Assembly: GCA_021186555.1 (NCBI GenBank)
Contig: JAJKFL010000003.1
Location: forward strand, 50,431,630 to 50,495,629
Source of the DNA: Reticulitermes speratus
Taxonomy: Eukaryota > Arthropoda > Insecta > Blattodea > Rhinotermitidae
DNA length: 64,000 bases
Direction: 5' to 3'
The translations under genes were made by a program, and so were the position numbers. Below the pieces are notes generated by a model that was given only the letters and a program-made list of their open reading frames with translations, ran no database searches and was not told where the DNA came from. Below are positions 1-10,712 of the stretch, piece after piece; position 1 is the first letter of the stretch; the number at the start of each line of letters is the position of its first letter.

Positions 1-200
1 AGGGGAGCATAAAATAGAGAGAGGAAGCTTACAATATTTTCAACCCCCTCGAAACCATCCCTAGCCTCTGCACAGTTTCCATAACTGATGTCGACAACTC
101 AGGCAACGCCCCGGATACCTCGACAGAAAAAGGTTTTTCTTACAATTTCTGGGGAAAAAAAGGGCCTACGGGATATGAAAAAATATTTAACCCCCTAAAG

Positions 201-765
201 CAGTGCCTTCCCAAACCTGGGTAAATTACCCAAAATTGGGTAAAAGTGGTTTTTCTTTGGGTAAAGACACACCTCGGAATACAATTAAAATTTACCGTAA
301 AGGTGTACAAGAAGAAGTACTCTGAAGAAAGTGATCAGTCAGTGTGCACCGATACTCTAAAACAGTCTAACAGTGGCATTATACTCATTAGCTGGGACCT
401 GGGTGATGAAATATTCATGGTGAATAATTACCAAATTTTTTTGTGGCTGCTAAAATGTTTTAAAGATGTTTAAAATAAAGACATTACATCAAACATATTG
501 TTTGCTTCCTATTTTGTACCGATCTCTCTTCACTTGTCAAATATGTTTTCTGTGCAGTTAGTGTTTTACCTACATTGGGTAAAAAGGACTTTCTGATAAG
601 CGGTTTTGGGTAAAAAGGACTTTATGATAAGCGGTTTTGGGTAAAAAGGACTTTATGTTAAGCGGTTTTGGGTAAAAAGGACTTTATGATAAGCGGTTTT
701 GGGTAAAAAAAGGACTTTCTGATAAGCGGTTGTGGGTAATGAAGGAAAAAGTTTGGGAAGCAGTG
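201..765. mobile_element. hAT-type non-autonomous DNA transposon (MITE-like)
   Basis: The ends are inverted: the left begins CAGTGCCTTCCCAAAC and the right, read inward, begins CACTGCTTCCCAAAC. This is the CAG/CAC...TCCCAAAC form typical of hAT ends. An exact 8-bp target duplication CCCTAAAG lies at 193-200 and 766-773, the length hAT transposases make. A 75-codon ORF at 246-473 (+) inside it shows no hAT dimerisation or BED zinc-finger motif that I can recognise. The 565-bp length rules out a complete transposase, so the element depends on one supplied in trans. The perfect target duplication suggests a fairly recent insertion. Confidence 0.85.
575..735. repeat. 31-33 bp tandem repeat inside the hAT element
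   Basis: Five units of 31-33 bp, each with the form TTGGGTAAAAAGGACTTT followed by MTGATAAGCGGTT, lie directly against the right end of the hAT element. GGGTAA also occurs several times near the left end. Sub-terminal repeats are often transposase binding sites in hAT elements; here that role is only an inference. Confidence 0.85.
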
Positions 766-906
766 CCCTAAAGCATACACCTAGCACCTGCCTTACATTA
801 AGATACTTTGTACTTTGCCTAGAGGGTGCTTTATGTGTATTTGTGTAATTCCAAAGACAAACAGAATGAACAGAAAAATATTCTATATGGACAAACACAC
901 TCCTAA

Positions 907-1070
907 CAGGGGTGCACAAATTTTCCAAAAATAAAAAGGCGACCTCAAAATTCTAAGCGCCAGAAAGGTGACATGAAACTAAGTCATGCTGAGGATCCAA
1001 AAATATTAGGCGCCATCATATAAAGTTTAGCCGCCAGGGCGACCTGGCTCCAGGAACTTGTGCACCCCTG
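907..1070. mobile_element. Short hAT-like MITE
   Basis: A 164-bp sequence bounded by inverted ends: CAGGGGTGCACAAATTTTCC on the left and the inverse of CAGGGGTGCACAAGTTCC on the right. The flanks ACTCCTAA and CTCTTCAG resemble each other only weakly, so the target duplication, if there was one, has decayed. No coding capacity. The CAGGGGTGCAC start is hAT-like. The family call rests on the ends alone. Confidence 0.7.
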
Positions 1071-1143
1071 CTCTTCAGTATTTATTACGTTGTTATGGGC
1101 ACTATTCAGGAATTACTGCACCGTCGAAAGAGAGAAAGTTGAG

Positions 1144-1422
1144 TCTGTGATTAAGCACCACACCATGAGGGCATATTGTGGAGTGGAGGTATGACTACAC
1201 GCATTCCTAACGTCGTTATTCTGTCGATGTGTGGTCAGCTTCAGGTTCGAGACGCTTTTCTCTCGGGGATAACGCCCAAGACACCCATTGTGTAGGAGGC
1301 TAAGTTGGTTCCAGAGCTGGTCTGGGTGCTTTGGAGAAAACAAAGGTCTCTTGCCACCTGCTGGGAATCGAGCTGTGATTTCTCGGGCACCTAACCCGTA
1401 GCCTAGTCACCAAACCGACAGA
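1144..1422 (-). mobile_element. SINE-A copy (tRNA-derived), diverged
   Basis: Matches the SINE-A pattern read on the minus strand. From left to right come the tail (ACCATGAGGGCATAT), the body (GGAGTGGAGGTATGAC, then a CTTTTCTCTCGGGGATAACG-like stretch), and the tRNA-like head ending near ACCGACAGAATTA. In better copies this end reads ACCGACTGAGCTAT, the inverse of box A TAGCTCAGTCGG. Box B is degraded (GGGAATCGAGC). It is an old copy. Confidence 0.7.
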
Positions 1423-1424
1423 AT

Positions 1425-2120
1425 TAGTCCGGCTTTATGCGAAATTATATAATCTAAAAAGGCGGGAGTATGAAGGATTTTTGTAAAGCAGATTCTGTAT
1501 CTCTAACATAGCTCACGTGAAGTGTTCCATTAAAGACGGTCATAAGCAATTGTGGAAGTCAGCGACGGTGGATAGCATCAGAACACGAAATCCGGATGTT
1601 TATCACAAACAAATGGTTGGCTGAGAATTCTGACATGATAGTAGCTAGAAGGGAATTCACCAAAGGATCCTCCGGAGAGAAGATCCGTTTTACTTTCATT
1701 TCTTTATCTCAGATAATAAGATATATCTCCTAAGTACACGCTGCCACAATTTTGGAACATGCTATATCAGTATCAAAAGCCTATTTCACGAACAGAAAGT
1801 GAAAGAACAATGTTACCCAAAGCCAGGCCCAGAACATATTCCAATAAGAGTATTTTCATCCATTCAACGCTTTTGACAAGTTCTGGTTAACTGCACTGCA
1901 TTATGATCTTAAGACATGAGCTGCATCGCTGTGTGAACCAACCGAATAGGTGTTGGTATACCACGCAGTCATTCATATCTGGCTCAAAACTGCATATGTA
2001 TGAAGGATGAAAACAAATGCCTTTAAAATCCCTGTAATTTCCTCTCTGTAACTGCTGGAAGCTTAAACCATTTGCCTACCGGTATTTGTGTCTGGTCTAC
2101 ATGCTACTTTAGTAGTATGA
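1425..2120. other. No gene seen
   Basis: Mixed-composition unique sequence. No ORF of note, splice-supported exon, RNA gene or repeat boundary is evident. Confidence 0.5.
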
Positions 2121-2124
2121 ACAT

Positions 2125-2285
2125 TAGAGATAATTGTGAGATTTCAGGTTCTCACGGCAGTGAGTGTAAAAATAACCGTCTTTTGGGATGTCATACCAAG
2201 GAAACTGTACACGTTTACCAACATTTCAGGGGAAACAGCTGCCTCCATCAACAGGGTAGACGACGAAGACGGCAAGTTCCTATGT
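2125..2285 (-). mobile_element. HHR group-2 foldback element, one-arm remnant
   Basis: The order matches the left arm of this family: GATTTCAGG outer end, then a CTTTTGGGATGTCAT block (translating FWDV), then the CCAACATTTC...CCATCAACAGG block. The last is the inverse of a decayed CTGANGA...GAAACGTTGG hammerhead-like core. Small ORFs here (2136-2360) are by-products of the repeat. See the 63211-63464 copy for the fullest form. Confidence 0.6.
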
Positions 2286-2289
2286 AAAT

Positions 2290-3765
2290 CCGGAACGATT
2301 CTCTCTGCACGGCCTTCAGATGTGACTGTGTTAATATCCGTTCTCATCCATCCTTTTTAATAATATGACTGTCGTGTCATTCATTGTTAAGCGAGCATAA
2401 CAAGTAACACAAATTGACCTACAAAAATCTGTATACGTTACAAATAAATATTCAGTAATACAAGTCGTCTTAAAACACGAGAAGCCCAATAATTCGTAAT
2501 TCTAAAGTGTAATTTTTTTTTAAAGTAAGATTCATGCTAAGATGCGTACAAATTGATGCGCCACCGAAAAGTATAGAGTCATTCCATTTTTAGAATAGGA
2601 AAATTTCTTCGTGCTCAGTTTACGTTTAAAGCATGCTGGCCAGTATTTTCAACATTTTGGGAAATATATATGACGTGTCTGATGATAAACGACGTACTTA
2701 TAACTTTATGAAGACATTATTCCTCTTTTACAAGATGTCACTTAAACTTTCCATGGGTTCACAAATAATATGACCACCCTGTATTACCGTTGGCATTATA
2801 CTAAGAGTACTTAACAAAACCAAGCACAGTTCCCATATCCAAATTATGACCCCGCTGAGCGACTTCGAAGTAATAAACCCACGTACAAGTGAAAGTAAAC
2901 TATTTGGGAGACCTAGTAGTGGATGTATCGTCCGTACAATCGACTTTCTGCCGAAGGTTTGTTTGACAACGACGCACAATCCAGCTACCTTAAACACATC
3001 GATTCCAATCAGTTACTTCTAACAGACCGGATACAATAGAACCATCCGTACAGGTGCCTCTGATGTTGCTTCCCCACGGAGAAAAAAAAAGGATAAAGCG
3101 AATGGTATACACGATGAAAAATCAACTAAAGAGGAGAGTAAAGATCTGATTCGCTTTGTTTGACTTACTGTTTGTCAACCAGTTTAATGGTATCTGTTAC
3201 AGGGTATTTGATCGTACAGAAAACCATTGGAAATATGGAAGTACAGAAAAGTTTGTTTTGTGATATTCAGGAAAAATTATTTAGAAATTTCGAGGTAGAT
3301 AAAACAATGAACAGCATACTTATTCCGATATGTGACGCTGTATGACCCGGCAGAAATCACCGACTTTTTGAAGAAAAAGAAAACCCTGTCACCTGCATCA
3401 CCATCAAAATCATCTTCTACCATGAAAATAGGCTTAGAAGTTTTTTTAAATACGACGGTAGATTTCAGAAAATCGCAACGCATGACATTTAAACGTATTA
3501 TTTCATTAATAAATACGACTATAAGTTAAATTCTCTACTGAAAATCGGATAAAAACAGTTGGATGTAATTATAGGAAAAGTTAAATAAAATTTATAAAGA
3601 AAATTTGAAACTTTCAGCCCATTACTATATTTAATTTATATTGTAACATAAATTTTACATGTTAAAATTGGTAACACCGAAACTACCATCATTATGATCA
3701 TCATCATTAGCAGCACCACGAGAAACAAAAGCTCTGCATGTGGGTCTTGAAAAAAGGCGCACTTA
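2290..3765. other. No gene seen
   Basis: AT-rich unique sequence with only short chance ORFs (for example 2728-2997 minus and 3332-3529 plus). None has a recognisable motif. Confidence 0.5.
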
Positions 3766-3767
3766 CG

Positions 3768-3799
<32 letters not shown>

Positions 3800-3800
3800 G
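3766..3800. repeat. (CA)n microsatellite
   Basis: About 16 CA dinucleotides, preceded by an imperfect ACGCACGC start. The ORFs crossing it (3636-3956 minus and 3738-4040 plus) have artificial CVCVCV and THTHTH runs. Confidence 0.95.
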
Positions 3801-4205
3801 ATCGTCACAGAAAGTAATGGGTTGGTTGTAACCATACGGACAGGAAAATATATAGGGTTCAGAGTAGGTAACATTTCCAAACCCTGCGAGCAAAACAATG
3901 CCAGAACAGTATATTGTGGCTCTAACAACATAGCAACTACGTGTAATGAACCTCAAATTAGCTACCGCTGCAAACGCTCAAAATTGGGCTCGTTAAGTGT
4001 TACCAGGCAACACATCGCAAAGGCTTTCCTCTCCAGTTAATGCCTTATGTTCTTATGTCTAGCCTGTTTTATTTTCCCTTACAACACACCCATCGAACGT
4101 ACCCTTTACACTGGTAATTATATGTACCACTTCTAAGACTTCTCATTGTGTCCACATAATATGATACTCAGAATGAACACCGATACATGTAAAGTTTTCC
4201 TACTG
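3801..4205. other. No gene seen
   Basis: Unique sequence between the CA repeat and a SINE-A fragment. Nothing recognisable. Confidence 0.45.
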
Positions 4206-4440
4206 CCTAATTAAGCATCACGCCATGACGGTATATGAAGAAGTGGAGGTACAGGTCCATGCATTCTTAAATTCGGTATTAGTTAGGCTTAAGGGGTTAG
4301 ATTCACGCCCCGGCTGCTTTACACACGGAGAAACAGTCCCAGTACTAACTGCATGAGTGTCAGGGTGGGCCCAAGATTTGGTCTGCCAATAAGGTCAGGG
4401 ACAGCTTCTCTAAATGTTAACAGAATGGCTTTCGTAGTCG
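4206..4440 (-). mobile_element. SINE-A copy, head missing
   Basis: The tail and body of SINE-A are present on the minus strand: ATCACGCCATGACGGTATAT, GAAGTGGAGGTACAGGTCCA, then GATTCACGCCCCGGCTGCTTTA. The tRNA-like head with the pol III boxes is not recognisable beyond about 4430. It is a truncated or strongly diverged copy. Confidence 0.7.
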
Positions 4441-4711
4441 AGATGCGGTGGGTTCTCTGTAATTTACGAAATAATTTTGTAAACATAAGTAAATGAACTA
4501 CAAAGCGTTAAACATGATCACACACGCAACAGCGTAGATAACCAGTCGGGTCCCTCTTCTCCTCCGTGACTCGATAATCTGGTAGCGAAGGTTTTCTTTT
4601 TGTGGTGAAGGGCCCCGCAGCAGATGCTACGGACGCACCGCAGCCTTAAGGCTTATTGTGCAACCCTGTGATGAAGATGAAGAGAAAGATGATCATTTTT
4701 TTTTCATTTTT

Positions 4712-4893
4712 CCAAGTAATGAAGCACCGGTGGAATTAAATTGAAAGGGGAAAACAGAATTACGCGGGGAAAAACCTGTCCCAGTGCCAATTTGTCCACC
4801 ACAAATCCCACGTGGACTGACACGAGATCGAAACCGGGCCTCCAAGGTGGGAGGCAGGCGACTAACCGCCTGAGCTATGGCACGGCCTACGTT
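4712..4893 (-). mobile_element. SINE-E (tRNA-derived), single copy
   Basis: On the minus strand the head reads CCATAGCTCAGGCGGTTAGT with an exact A box (TAGCTCAGGCGG). A B-box-like GGTTTCGATC follows about 45 bases later. The body ends in CCCCTTTCAATTTAATTCC. I found no second copy in this window, and the head differs from SINE-A to D. There is no clear target duplication. Confidence 0.65.
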
Positions 4894-5137
4894 AGCGAAG
4901 TTACTGCTACAACTCAAAACAGGGACCCGGCACACTGCCTTCTGTCAGATGAACGGAATCCAGTTAGGATGAACCCCACTACAAGTTTTAGTATTCTATA
5001 GGATTGGGGGCCCCCTGACACACGGGTCCGCGTGGGACATTGTCTCTAGAATTATTTTTAATATTGACGTGCCTCATAGAGTTTAAATAAGATTTTACTT
5101 CTGTCTGCTGATTATGCAACACCGAGAAGTTACGAAG

Positions 5138-5363
5138 ACAGAGGTCACATAACTGTAGAGACACTTTCCACTGTACAGAGGTCACATAACTGTAGATACA
5201 CTTTCCACTGTACAGAGGTCACATAACTGTAGAGACACTTTCCACTGTACAGAGGTCACATAACTGTAGAGACACTTTCCACTGTACAGAGGTCACATAA
5301 CTGTACAGACACTTTTCACTGTACAGAGGTCACATAACTGTAGAGACACTTTCCACTGTACAG
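5138..5363. repeat. 37-bp minisatellite, about 6 copies
   Basis: The unit begins ACAGAGGTCACATAACTGTA and ends GACACTTTCCACTGT. Units differ at only a few positions (for example TAGATACAC for TAGAGACAC), so the array is young or homogenised. No coding potential. Confidence 0.95.
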
Positions 5364-5868
5364 ATACCCATCTCAAATCAACAATAACACATATAACACG
5401 CCTCTAGGATTAAACGTTTAGAATACATTAAATAATGATAACATTCATTTCACGTGTCTCTCGCTTGTTATATCTCCCTCGTGCTTCACAATCTCACTGT
5501 CTGTAACCAAAATGTATTACTACATTTTGAAAAATTGAAACCCAAATCACTGTAAGTGCACAGCGATATTCATGCACATTAATGCCCTAATAATGAGCTC
5601 TTTCAAATTCCATTACGACACCCTCAATTTCACTCATCTTTGTGATATCACATCTGCTACGGGTGCTTTGTTTTATATGGTAATTATTTGGTAGGCCTGA
5701 ATGTTAACTGTAAAAGCCAATTCATGATGCGTGTTGTCATTGTGGTTATATCCACTATCAAAACACGACACGTCTAAAATAACACGCAGGTTCTTTCTAA
5801 TAGGTGATAATAATCACATGAAAATTCTTAGAAATTGTATAAAAGGCAAAGCGTACTATTGTGTCATG
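5364..5868. other. No gene seen
   Basis: AT-rich sequence with no recognisable feature. A 72-codon ORF at 5731-5949 runs into the following hAT-like element and is probably chance. Confidence 0.45.
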
Positions 5869-5876
5869 TGTGCTTG

Positions 5877-6113
5877 CAGTGGCGTAGGTAACCGGTCGCC
5901 CCTCTCCCGCTACTCAAAAATAGAAGCACCTCCGCCCCATAATTATTAAAGAAGTTACACTCAGATCTCATGAAGGAGATCCAGAATACTGACCTCTGTC
6001 ACAGGAACAGAAGTCAGTCCGAAAGAAATCACAAAAAATTCTGCCTCTTTGGGGTCCAGTGCCCTAAGGCCCCCAGTGCCATGGCTTCTGCGAGGACCTT
6101 ATTTATGCCACTG
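5877..6113. mobile_element. hAT-like MITE, candidate
   Basis: The left end CAGTGGCGTAGGTAAC and the right end (inverse CAGTGGCATAAATAAG) are inverted and have the CAGTGGCGTA start common in hAT elements. The flanking octamers TGTGCTTG and TGTCTTCG agree at 5 of 8 positions, so the target duplication is uncertain. The 237-bp interior is non-coding. Confidence 0.6.
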
Positions 6114-6227
6114 TGTCTTCGGTGTGTATATTAGCATATTATACAGATCACAAGGTTTAATGTAAGAGACGTGAACAGCAAAAGAAACTGATGTTAAACA
6201 GTTACAACACTTGATAATATGTACTTT

Positions 6228-6486
6228 TTATTTTCCAATGGCTCGACAGCCCCTTGGGGGCCTAGGCCGCCTCATTTTTCGAGGCTTCACGATTACACTC
6301 AGACACACCACACTCGGTAGGACTCCTCTGGACGAGTGACCAGCTCGTCGCAGAGACCTCTACCTGACAACACACAACACTCACAACAGACAGACATCCA
6401 TGCCCTAGGCGGGATTCGAACCCCCAATCCCAGTAAGCGAGCAGCCACAGACACACGCCTTAGACCGCGCGGCCACTGGGATCGGC
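6228..6486 (-). mobile_element. SINE-B1, full length with target duplication
   Basis: A 12-bp target duplication AATATGTACTTT (6216-6227 and 6487-6498) flanks the copy. The minus strand runs from the head, which resembles tRNA-Leu/Ser (GATCGGCCGATCCC-type start, GGCCGCGCGGTCTAAGGC), through B box GGTTCGAATCC, to a shared tail (GGCCTAGGCCCCCAAGGGG) and CCATTGGAAAA. The target duplication and A-rich end indicate LINE-type retroposition. Confidence 0.9.
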
Positions 6487-6500
6487 AATATGTACTTTAG

Positions 6501-6555
6501 ATAATAATAATAATAATAATAATATAATAATAATAATTATTATTATTATTATTAT
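6501..6555. repeat. (TAA)n/(TTA)n inverted microsatellite
   Basis: A run of TAA units switches to TTA units near 6535, giving a palindromic AT-rich tract that could form a hairpin. Confidence 0.9.
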
Positions 6556-7060
6556 AGTTTATGCTCTGCTTCGGGCTAAGCCCAGCTCTTCAGCAGACGT
6601 GTTACTGCTGCTAATGCTGTGTGTAGAACAATCGCCATGGTTACCTCGCTAAAGAATATAAATCTAACAGTATTTTATTCCAATTCGTTGTATACATACT
6701 ACTTGTCACATGGCTCATGCTATTAATCACTGCCTGTATTTCCTGATTATTAATTCCCTCTGTTCTTTGAATGGCTTTCCAGGTATTATCCTACACTGCT
6801 GTTATTTCCTCTGTTTCTTTTATATTCTGTACTGTACCACTTCTTGCATTTGTTTCATTGTAAAGATCCGCTTAATACATAATTTTATACATTACGTCAT
6901 TAATAATATACGTTTTGTGTTTAGATATCTGTATTTTGTCGCTTCATCTTTTTAATGCTATTACTGTTTTCTTTTGAAGTGTTACTGGTGTATACTATAT
7001 GTAGTTGGCCCTCGGGCTGTTGAGTCAACACGTAATAAACTTGAATTGAATTGAAATATT
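6556..7060 (+). mobile_element. Possible LINE 3' end
   Basis: The block ends in GGCCCTCGGGCTGTTGAGTC, then ACACGTAATAAACTTGAATTGAATTGAAA. This is a polyadenylation-like AATAAA followed by short tail repeats, as in many insect LINE 3' ends. An 81-codon hydrophobic ORF (6710-6955) has no reverse-transcriptase motif. The LINE call is tentative. Confidence 0.35.
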
Positions 7061-7270
7061 ACATTATATTAGCCAATATGACATCAGTGGAAAGTATAGT
7101 TGAGCTGGCAGTAAAATAACTAGCTTGGCCAAAACATTTTCTTAAACAGCAGCACTAGTAAATCCATTTTACTCTAACAAGTCTCGTATGTTAAGATAAA
7201 TATAATAGCTTTTCCAGGAAAGTTAAACTCATTTTACTTAGACAGTCTGAAGAATTTTCATTTGAAATTT

Positions 7271-7528
7271 TTTTTTATATGGCTCGACAGCCTATATGGG
7301 CCTGGGCCTCCTCGTTTCGTCGAGGTTTCATGGTCACACACTTTAGACACACCACAGTCGGTAGGACTCATCTGGACGAGGGACCAGCTCGTCGCAGAGA
7401 CCTCTACCTGACAACACAACACTCACAAGAGACAGACATCCATGCCCCCGGTGGGATTCGAACCCACGATCCTAGTAAGCGAGCGGCCGAAGTCCCACGC
7501 CTTAGACCGCACGGCCACTGGGATCGGC
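7271..7528 (-). mobile_element. SINE-B1, full length with target duplication
   Basis: The target duplication CATTTGAAATTT/CATTTGAAAATT (7259-7270 and 7529-7540, one mismatch) bounds the copy. On the minus strand it has the GGCCGTGCGGTCTAAGGC head and GGTTCGAATCC B box. Its tail reads GGCCCAGGCCCATATAGG, which is closer to the SINE-C tail than to the other B copies. Confidence 0.9.
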
Positions 7529-7540
7529 CATTTGAAAATT

Positions 7541-8514
7541 TACTGTTGGAAATTTCAACGGCCTTTTATGATGATAATTTTATAAAATGTAAGAAAATAT
7601 TGGTAAAGTAAATAATCAGTTTGATTAAGATTAACCTTCATTATATAGAGAAAGGACTCCACTTATTTTAAAATACCGAAAATTATCAAACTACAAAAGA
7701 ATGACGTAACTTACCATAATGGCAAGCCTTAAAACCAATTACAAGCTACTTAATAAGGAGAGGGATGGCATAATACCGCTTTATGCATTGCAGAATTAAA
7801 AATTGTTAGAAAATATGGCATAAAAATAGAAAATGGGTACTAACTTTATGTCCATTAGACTCCCTATACACCTAGGTAGAATTATATGCACAACTTAGTA
7901 CGTAGTTATACAGAGTGGCGCAAAAGTTACTTAACATTCAAAGTTTATGAGGAATTTGTACATACGACAATTTTGAAATCTTTATGAAACCTTACGTGCA
8001 AGACTCAGAAAATATTTCTGTGTAAATGTCAATAAACGTAAGTACTGTGTCCACATTTCAATCAACATGTTGACTGTATTGTCAAGTTTCATTTATGGTC
8101 TAGCAACGTACAAAATTTCACATGACTAGTTTGTCCTATTCATTATTTACTGACATCAAGACCATAACGAGTATAGAATCGCCTTACAATCCACACAAAT
8201 AGCACGTAAAATCGGAGGTTCTGACAGTATGTACAGGATGCAGCTTACTAAACACAGACGTGAGCACTGGAAGGTTTACGGAAAGACATTAAATGATCGC
8301 CTGTAGCCACCGCAGTACACCATCTTCGCTGATGTTTGTCACTGAAGAGTGCGTGTAGACTTAACGGTGGACATTTCGAACACTTGGCCAAATTCAGCGT
8401 GTGTCACAAGCCCTTCTTTGTGTGCACTAGGTACCAACCCCCAATCAATTATATAAGGAGTATTTTTTTGTACATGAAAATGTGTAAAAAATTTTTGAGG
8501 CACTCGGTACTAAC
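7541..8514. other. No gene seen; one mariner-like end
   Basis: TTATACAGAGTGGCGCAAAA near 7909 resembles the TA-CAG start of mariner/Tc1 ends, but I cannot find a convincing partner end. The rest is unique AT-rich sequence. Confidence 0.3.
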
Positions 8515-8620
8515 ACTGTGTTCTTCTGGAATGTGACGCCTTGTAACTTCGTAGTTGGCTGGTTACCAACATTCCCGAGTAACAAAACTGCCTTCTGCCT
8601 CGGAAACGTTAGTAACAATT
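8515..8620. mobile_element. HHR group-2 remnant, weak
   Basis: Contains GGTTACCAACATTCCCGAGT and CTCGGAAACGTTAGTAAC. These resemble the two facing hammerhead-arm cores (CCAACGTTTCGG and its inverse) of the group-2 foldback family. Strongly diverged. Confidence 0.35.
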
Positions 8621-8727
8621 TACCAGGATGCACGGCGTCTCATCTTAGAAGACCGTAGCTTACATAGGCTGCATATTTTTGAGAATCTGTCACCATAAAA
8701 ACATTCGTATTTACGTATTTATATAAA

Positions 8728-9023
8728 AGCAGCAATCCCATTACAGGCCTTGACAGGCCCTTAGGGCTCCAGGAGGTCGAGGCTCCCAGGGTTTAGGACA
8801 ATCGGCACATGAAGGTGGTAAGGTTGTCAGCCCTACGCACCGGCCGCCTTTACCCCCAGGAAAGATTCCTGGTACTCATTTCTGTTAGAGGCTGAGTCGA
8901 CCCCAGGGCCATAGTGCGACCTAAATGATTATATGAATAAAAAATTCCAATGACACCATCGGGAATCGAACCCGCGACGTTCCGGTTTGTAGCGCAGTGC
9001 CTCAATCTACTGCGCCACCGCCA
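8728..9023 (-). mobile_element. SINE-D copy (tRNA-derived)
   Basis: On the minus strand the head is GGTGGCGCAGTAGATTGAGG (A box TGGCGCAGTNGG, one change), and the B box GGTTCGATTCC is exact. The body and tail (GGGCCTGTCAAGGCCTGTAA, ending GGGATTGCT) follow. Flanking TTATATA-rich sequence may hide a target duplication. Confidence 0.85.
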
Positions 9024-9234
9024 CCATTATATATAATAAATAAAAACATACTATATTTCTTCATGTTTCACTACCACCTCAGAAGTTCGAAAGTGCACTA
9101 CGTTGGTTGCCTAATACTAGTCGCAGTAAACTAAAAGAAACAAAGAGGTGTAATTACCTCTAGTGGAACAGTGAAGTACCAAAGTCACTAAAAAGTAAAA
9201 TTCGTTCAGTTGTTGAGTTTTAAATTTATCTTGA

Positions 9235-9335
9235 CAATAATCGTACTGTCTTCTGAGGTATGACGTTATGTAGTTTACTATATAGGTACCAACGTTTCGG
9301 GTGAAATTGCTGCCCCCATCTTTAGGTGAGAACAC
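9235..9335 (-). mobile_element. HHR group-2 remnant
   Basis: GTCTTCTGAGGTATGACG (the FWDV-type block), then ACCAACGTTTCGGG, then CCCCATCTTTAGGTGAGAAC. On the minus strand this gives CTAAAGA...GAAACGTTGGTACC. The hammerhead G5 position is A, so self-cleavage is not expected. Confidence 0.55.
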
Positions 9336-9895
9336 AGAGACAGGTGAGTTCTCTGAAATATTCCTACGTATCTACGAAACCACGTGATGTCACATGACAG
9401 ACGAGATCACGTTTATCCGTACGTCTGATTAAAGCCCATTTAAAAAAAAGACACAAGATTTAACAGCCATTATGTACACAATAAACCATATAAATTATGA
9501 AACTTGGGTTAAATTTTTCGAGCAAAAAAAAACATACGGTAATATCGTCCCTGCGATTACAGATATGCCAACCTTTCGTACATAAATTCCCATGACAGGT
9601 AAAAGCCTCTGTTATATAGAGATCGCACACAATCTGAAAGTCAAGTAAGGATTATAACATCGGGCTAAGTGCAAACAGAATATCGTTGTTATTCAAATCG
9701 CTTTACGCTGACAGACTGACCGCACACTTTGACAAATAATATTTTAACATGCCGCTTACGACCTGTCAAAAATTGATTAAGTTGTCAGCCGTGATATCTC
9801 TGTCAGTGTTGTGATTATGCTAAGGGCTGGACGACTGATGCATCTGATTTCTGGCACGAACAGAATATTTTTTCTTTTCCCCCAAACGCGCAGAT
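9336..9895. other. No gene seen
   Basis: Unique AT-rich sequence without recognisable features. Confidence 0.45.
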
Positions 9896-9899
9896 ATAC

Positions 9900-10045
9900 T
9901 CTGTGACACTCTCAGCCTCCTGTAGATCAGAGACATTTCCCACGGGGTTGAAGCAACCGGAGCGACAAGCTAACCACTCACCTCTATCTAGTGCTGAAGT
10001 AAATGACACGCCAAGCTATTCTCTCACTCCCTATATGACAATAAA
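9900..10045 (+). mobile_element. SINE-A copy, partial
   Basis: Body landmarks are in plus orientation: CAGCCTCCTGTAGATCAGAG, ACCGGAGCGACAAGCTAACC, ACTCACCTCTATCTAGTGCT and the CTCCCTATATGAC tail. The head with pol III boxes is absent. Confidence 0.6.
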
Positions 10046-10049
10046 ACTC

Positions 10050-10141
10050 CATTCATTCTGTAGTCAGTCTTACGACAGGTCCGTTTGCCTCTTCCAAAGC
10101 GAGTTCTCCTCAGGGCGCGATCTAGTGCTTCCTCTTTCAAT
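10050..10141 (-). mobile_element. LINE ORF2 C-terminal end, fragment
   Basis: On the minus strand it encodes a peptide like KEEALDRALRRTRFGRG and then slips frame. At DNA level it continues to match the 18776-18835 fragment through CGTAAGACTGACTACAGAATGAATG. That pair defines the C-terminus and stop of a non-LTR retrotransposon. Only about 30 codons remain. Confidence 0.65.
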
Positions 10142-10401
10142 TTCCAAATAAAACTTACACACAGACAAATGTCCTCGTAACTTTTAAATAATTTTTAGTT
10201 TAATTTTCATGCTATATGAAACATTATATATTGAATTTCTCTATGTGATTCTTTAACCCTTCAAAACCCAGTGTGTATGTACCACTAGGCTTTACGTTAA
10301 CAATTTCTACTTTCTGCCCACACAATGCATTTATGTGTTTGCATGCATCTCAGAACAAACAGCGATATAATTCAAGTTAATTTGTATACTTGACGGTTTA
10401 G

Positions 10402-10460
10402 GGCAGCCGAAGTCGCGTCTGGGCTACGGGCTGGGCGGTCCGTGGTTTTAACCCCGGTAT
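10402..10460 (+). mobile_element. tRNA-like SINE head, candidate
   Basis: GGGCTGGGCGGTCCGTGGTT followed by TTAACCCCGG looks like a degraded B box and acceptor-side sequence of another tRNA-derived head. No body is attached before SINE-C sequence begins. Weak call. Confidence 0.3.
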
Positions 10461-10471
10461 GGTCAACAGAT

Positions 10472-10637
10472 CTTCATCTAAATCTACGACATGGGACCGA
10501 CGGCTTTACTTCCCCTCCGAAGGAAGTGGTGCTCCGGATTTTTATCACTCTTAAAGATTCCTCGCCCTCGGTCGGGATCGAACCCGTGAACCTTGGGTCC
10601 AGTGGCGAGCACGCTAACCACTAGTCCACCGAGGGCT
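10472..10637 (-). mobile_element. SINE-C, truncated copy
   Basis: On the minus strand the head reads CCTCGGTGGACTAGTGGTTA with the B-box region GGGTTCGATCCCGACC, then AAAAATCCGGAGCACCACTT and the CATGTCGTAGATTTA block. The 3' third of the family, including the shared tail, is missing. Confidence 0.8.
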
Positions 10638-10641
10638 AAAA

Positions 10642-10712
10642 AGTGTGATCGTGGAGCCTCGAAAAATGAGGCGGCCTAGGCCCCCAAGAGGCTGTCAAGC
10701 CATTGGAAAAAA
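10642..10712 (+). mobile_element. SINE-B1 tail fragment
   Basis: Contains only the last 70 bases of SINE-B1 in plus orientation: GTGTGATCGTGGAGCCTCG, GCGGCCTAGGCCCCCAAGAG, GCCATTGG, then A10. It abuts the head of the minus-strand SINE-C, giving an inverted composite. Confidence 0.8.

Noticed and set aside
3636-4040. ORFs of 100-106 codons on both strands
   Set aside because: They cross a (CA)n microsatellite that supplies open frames (CVCVCV or THTHTH).
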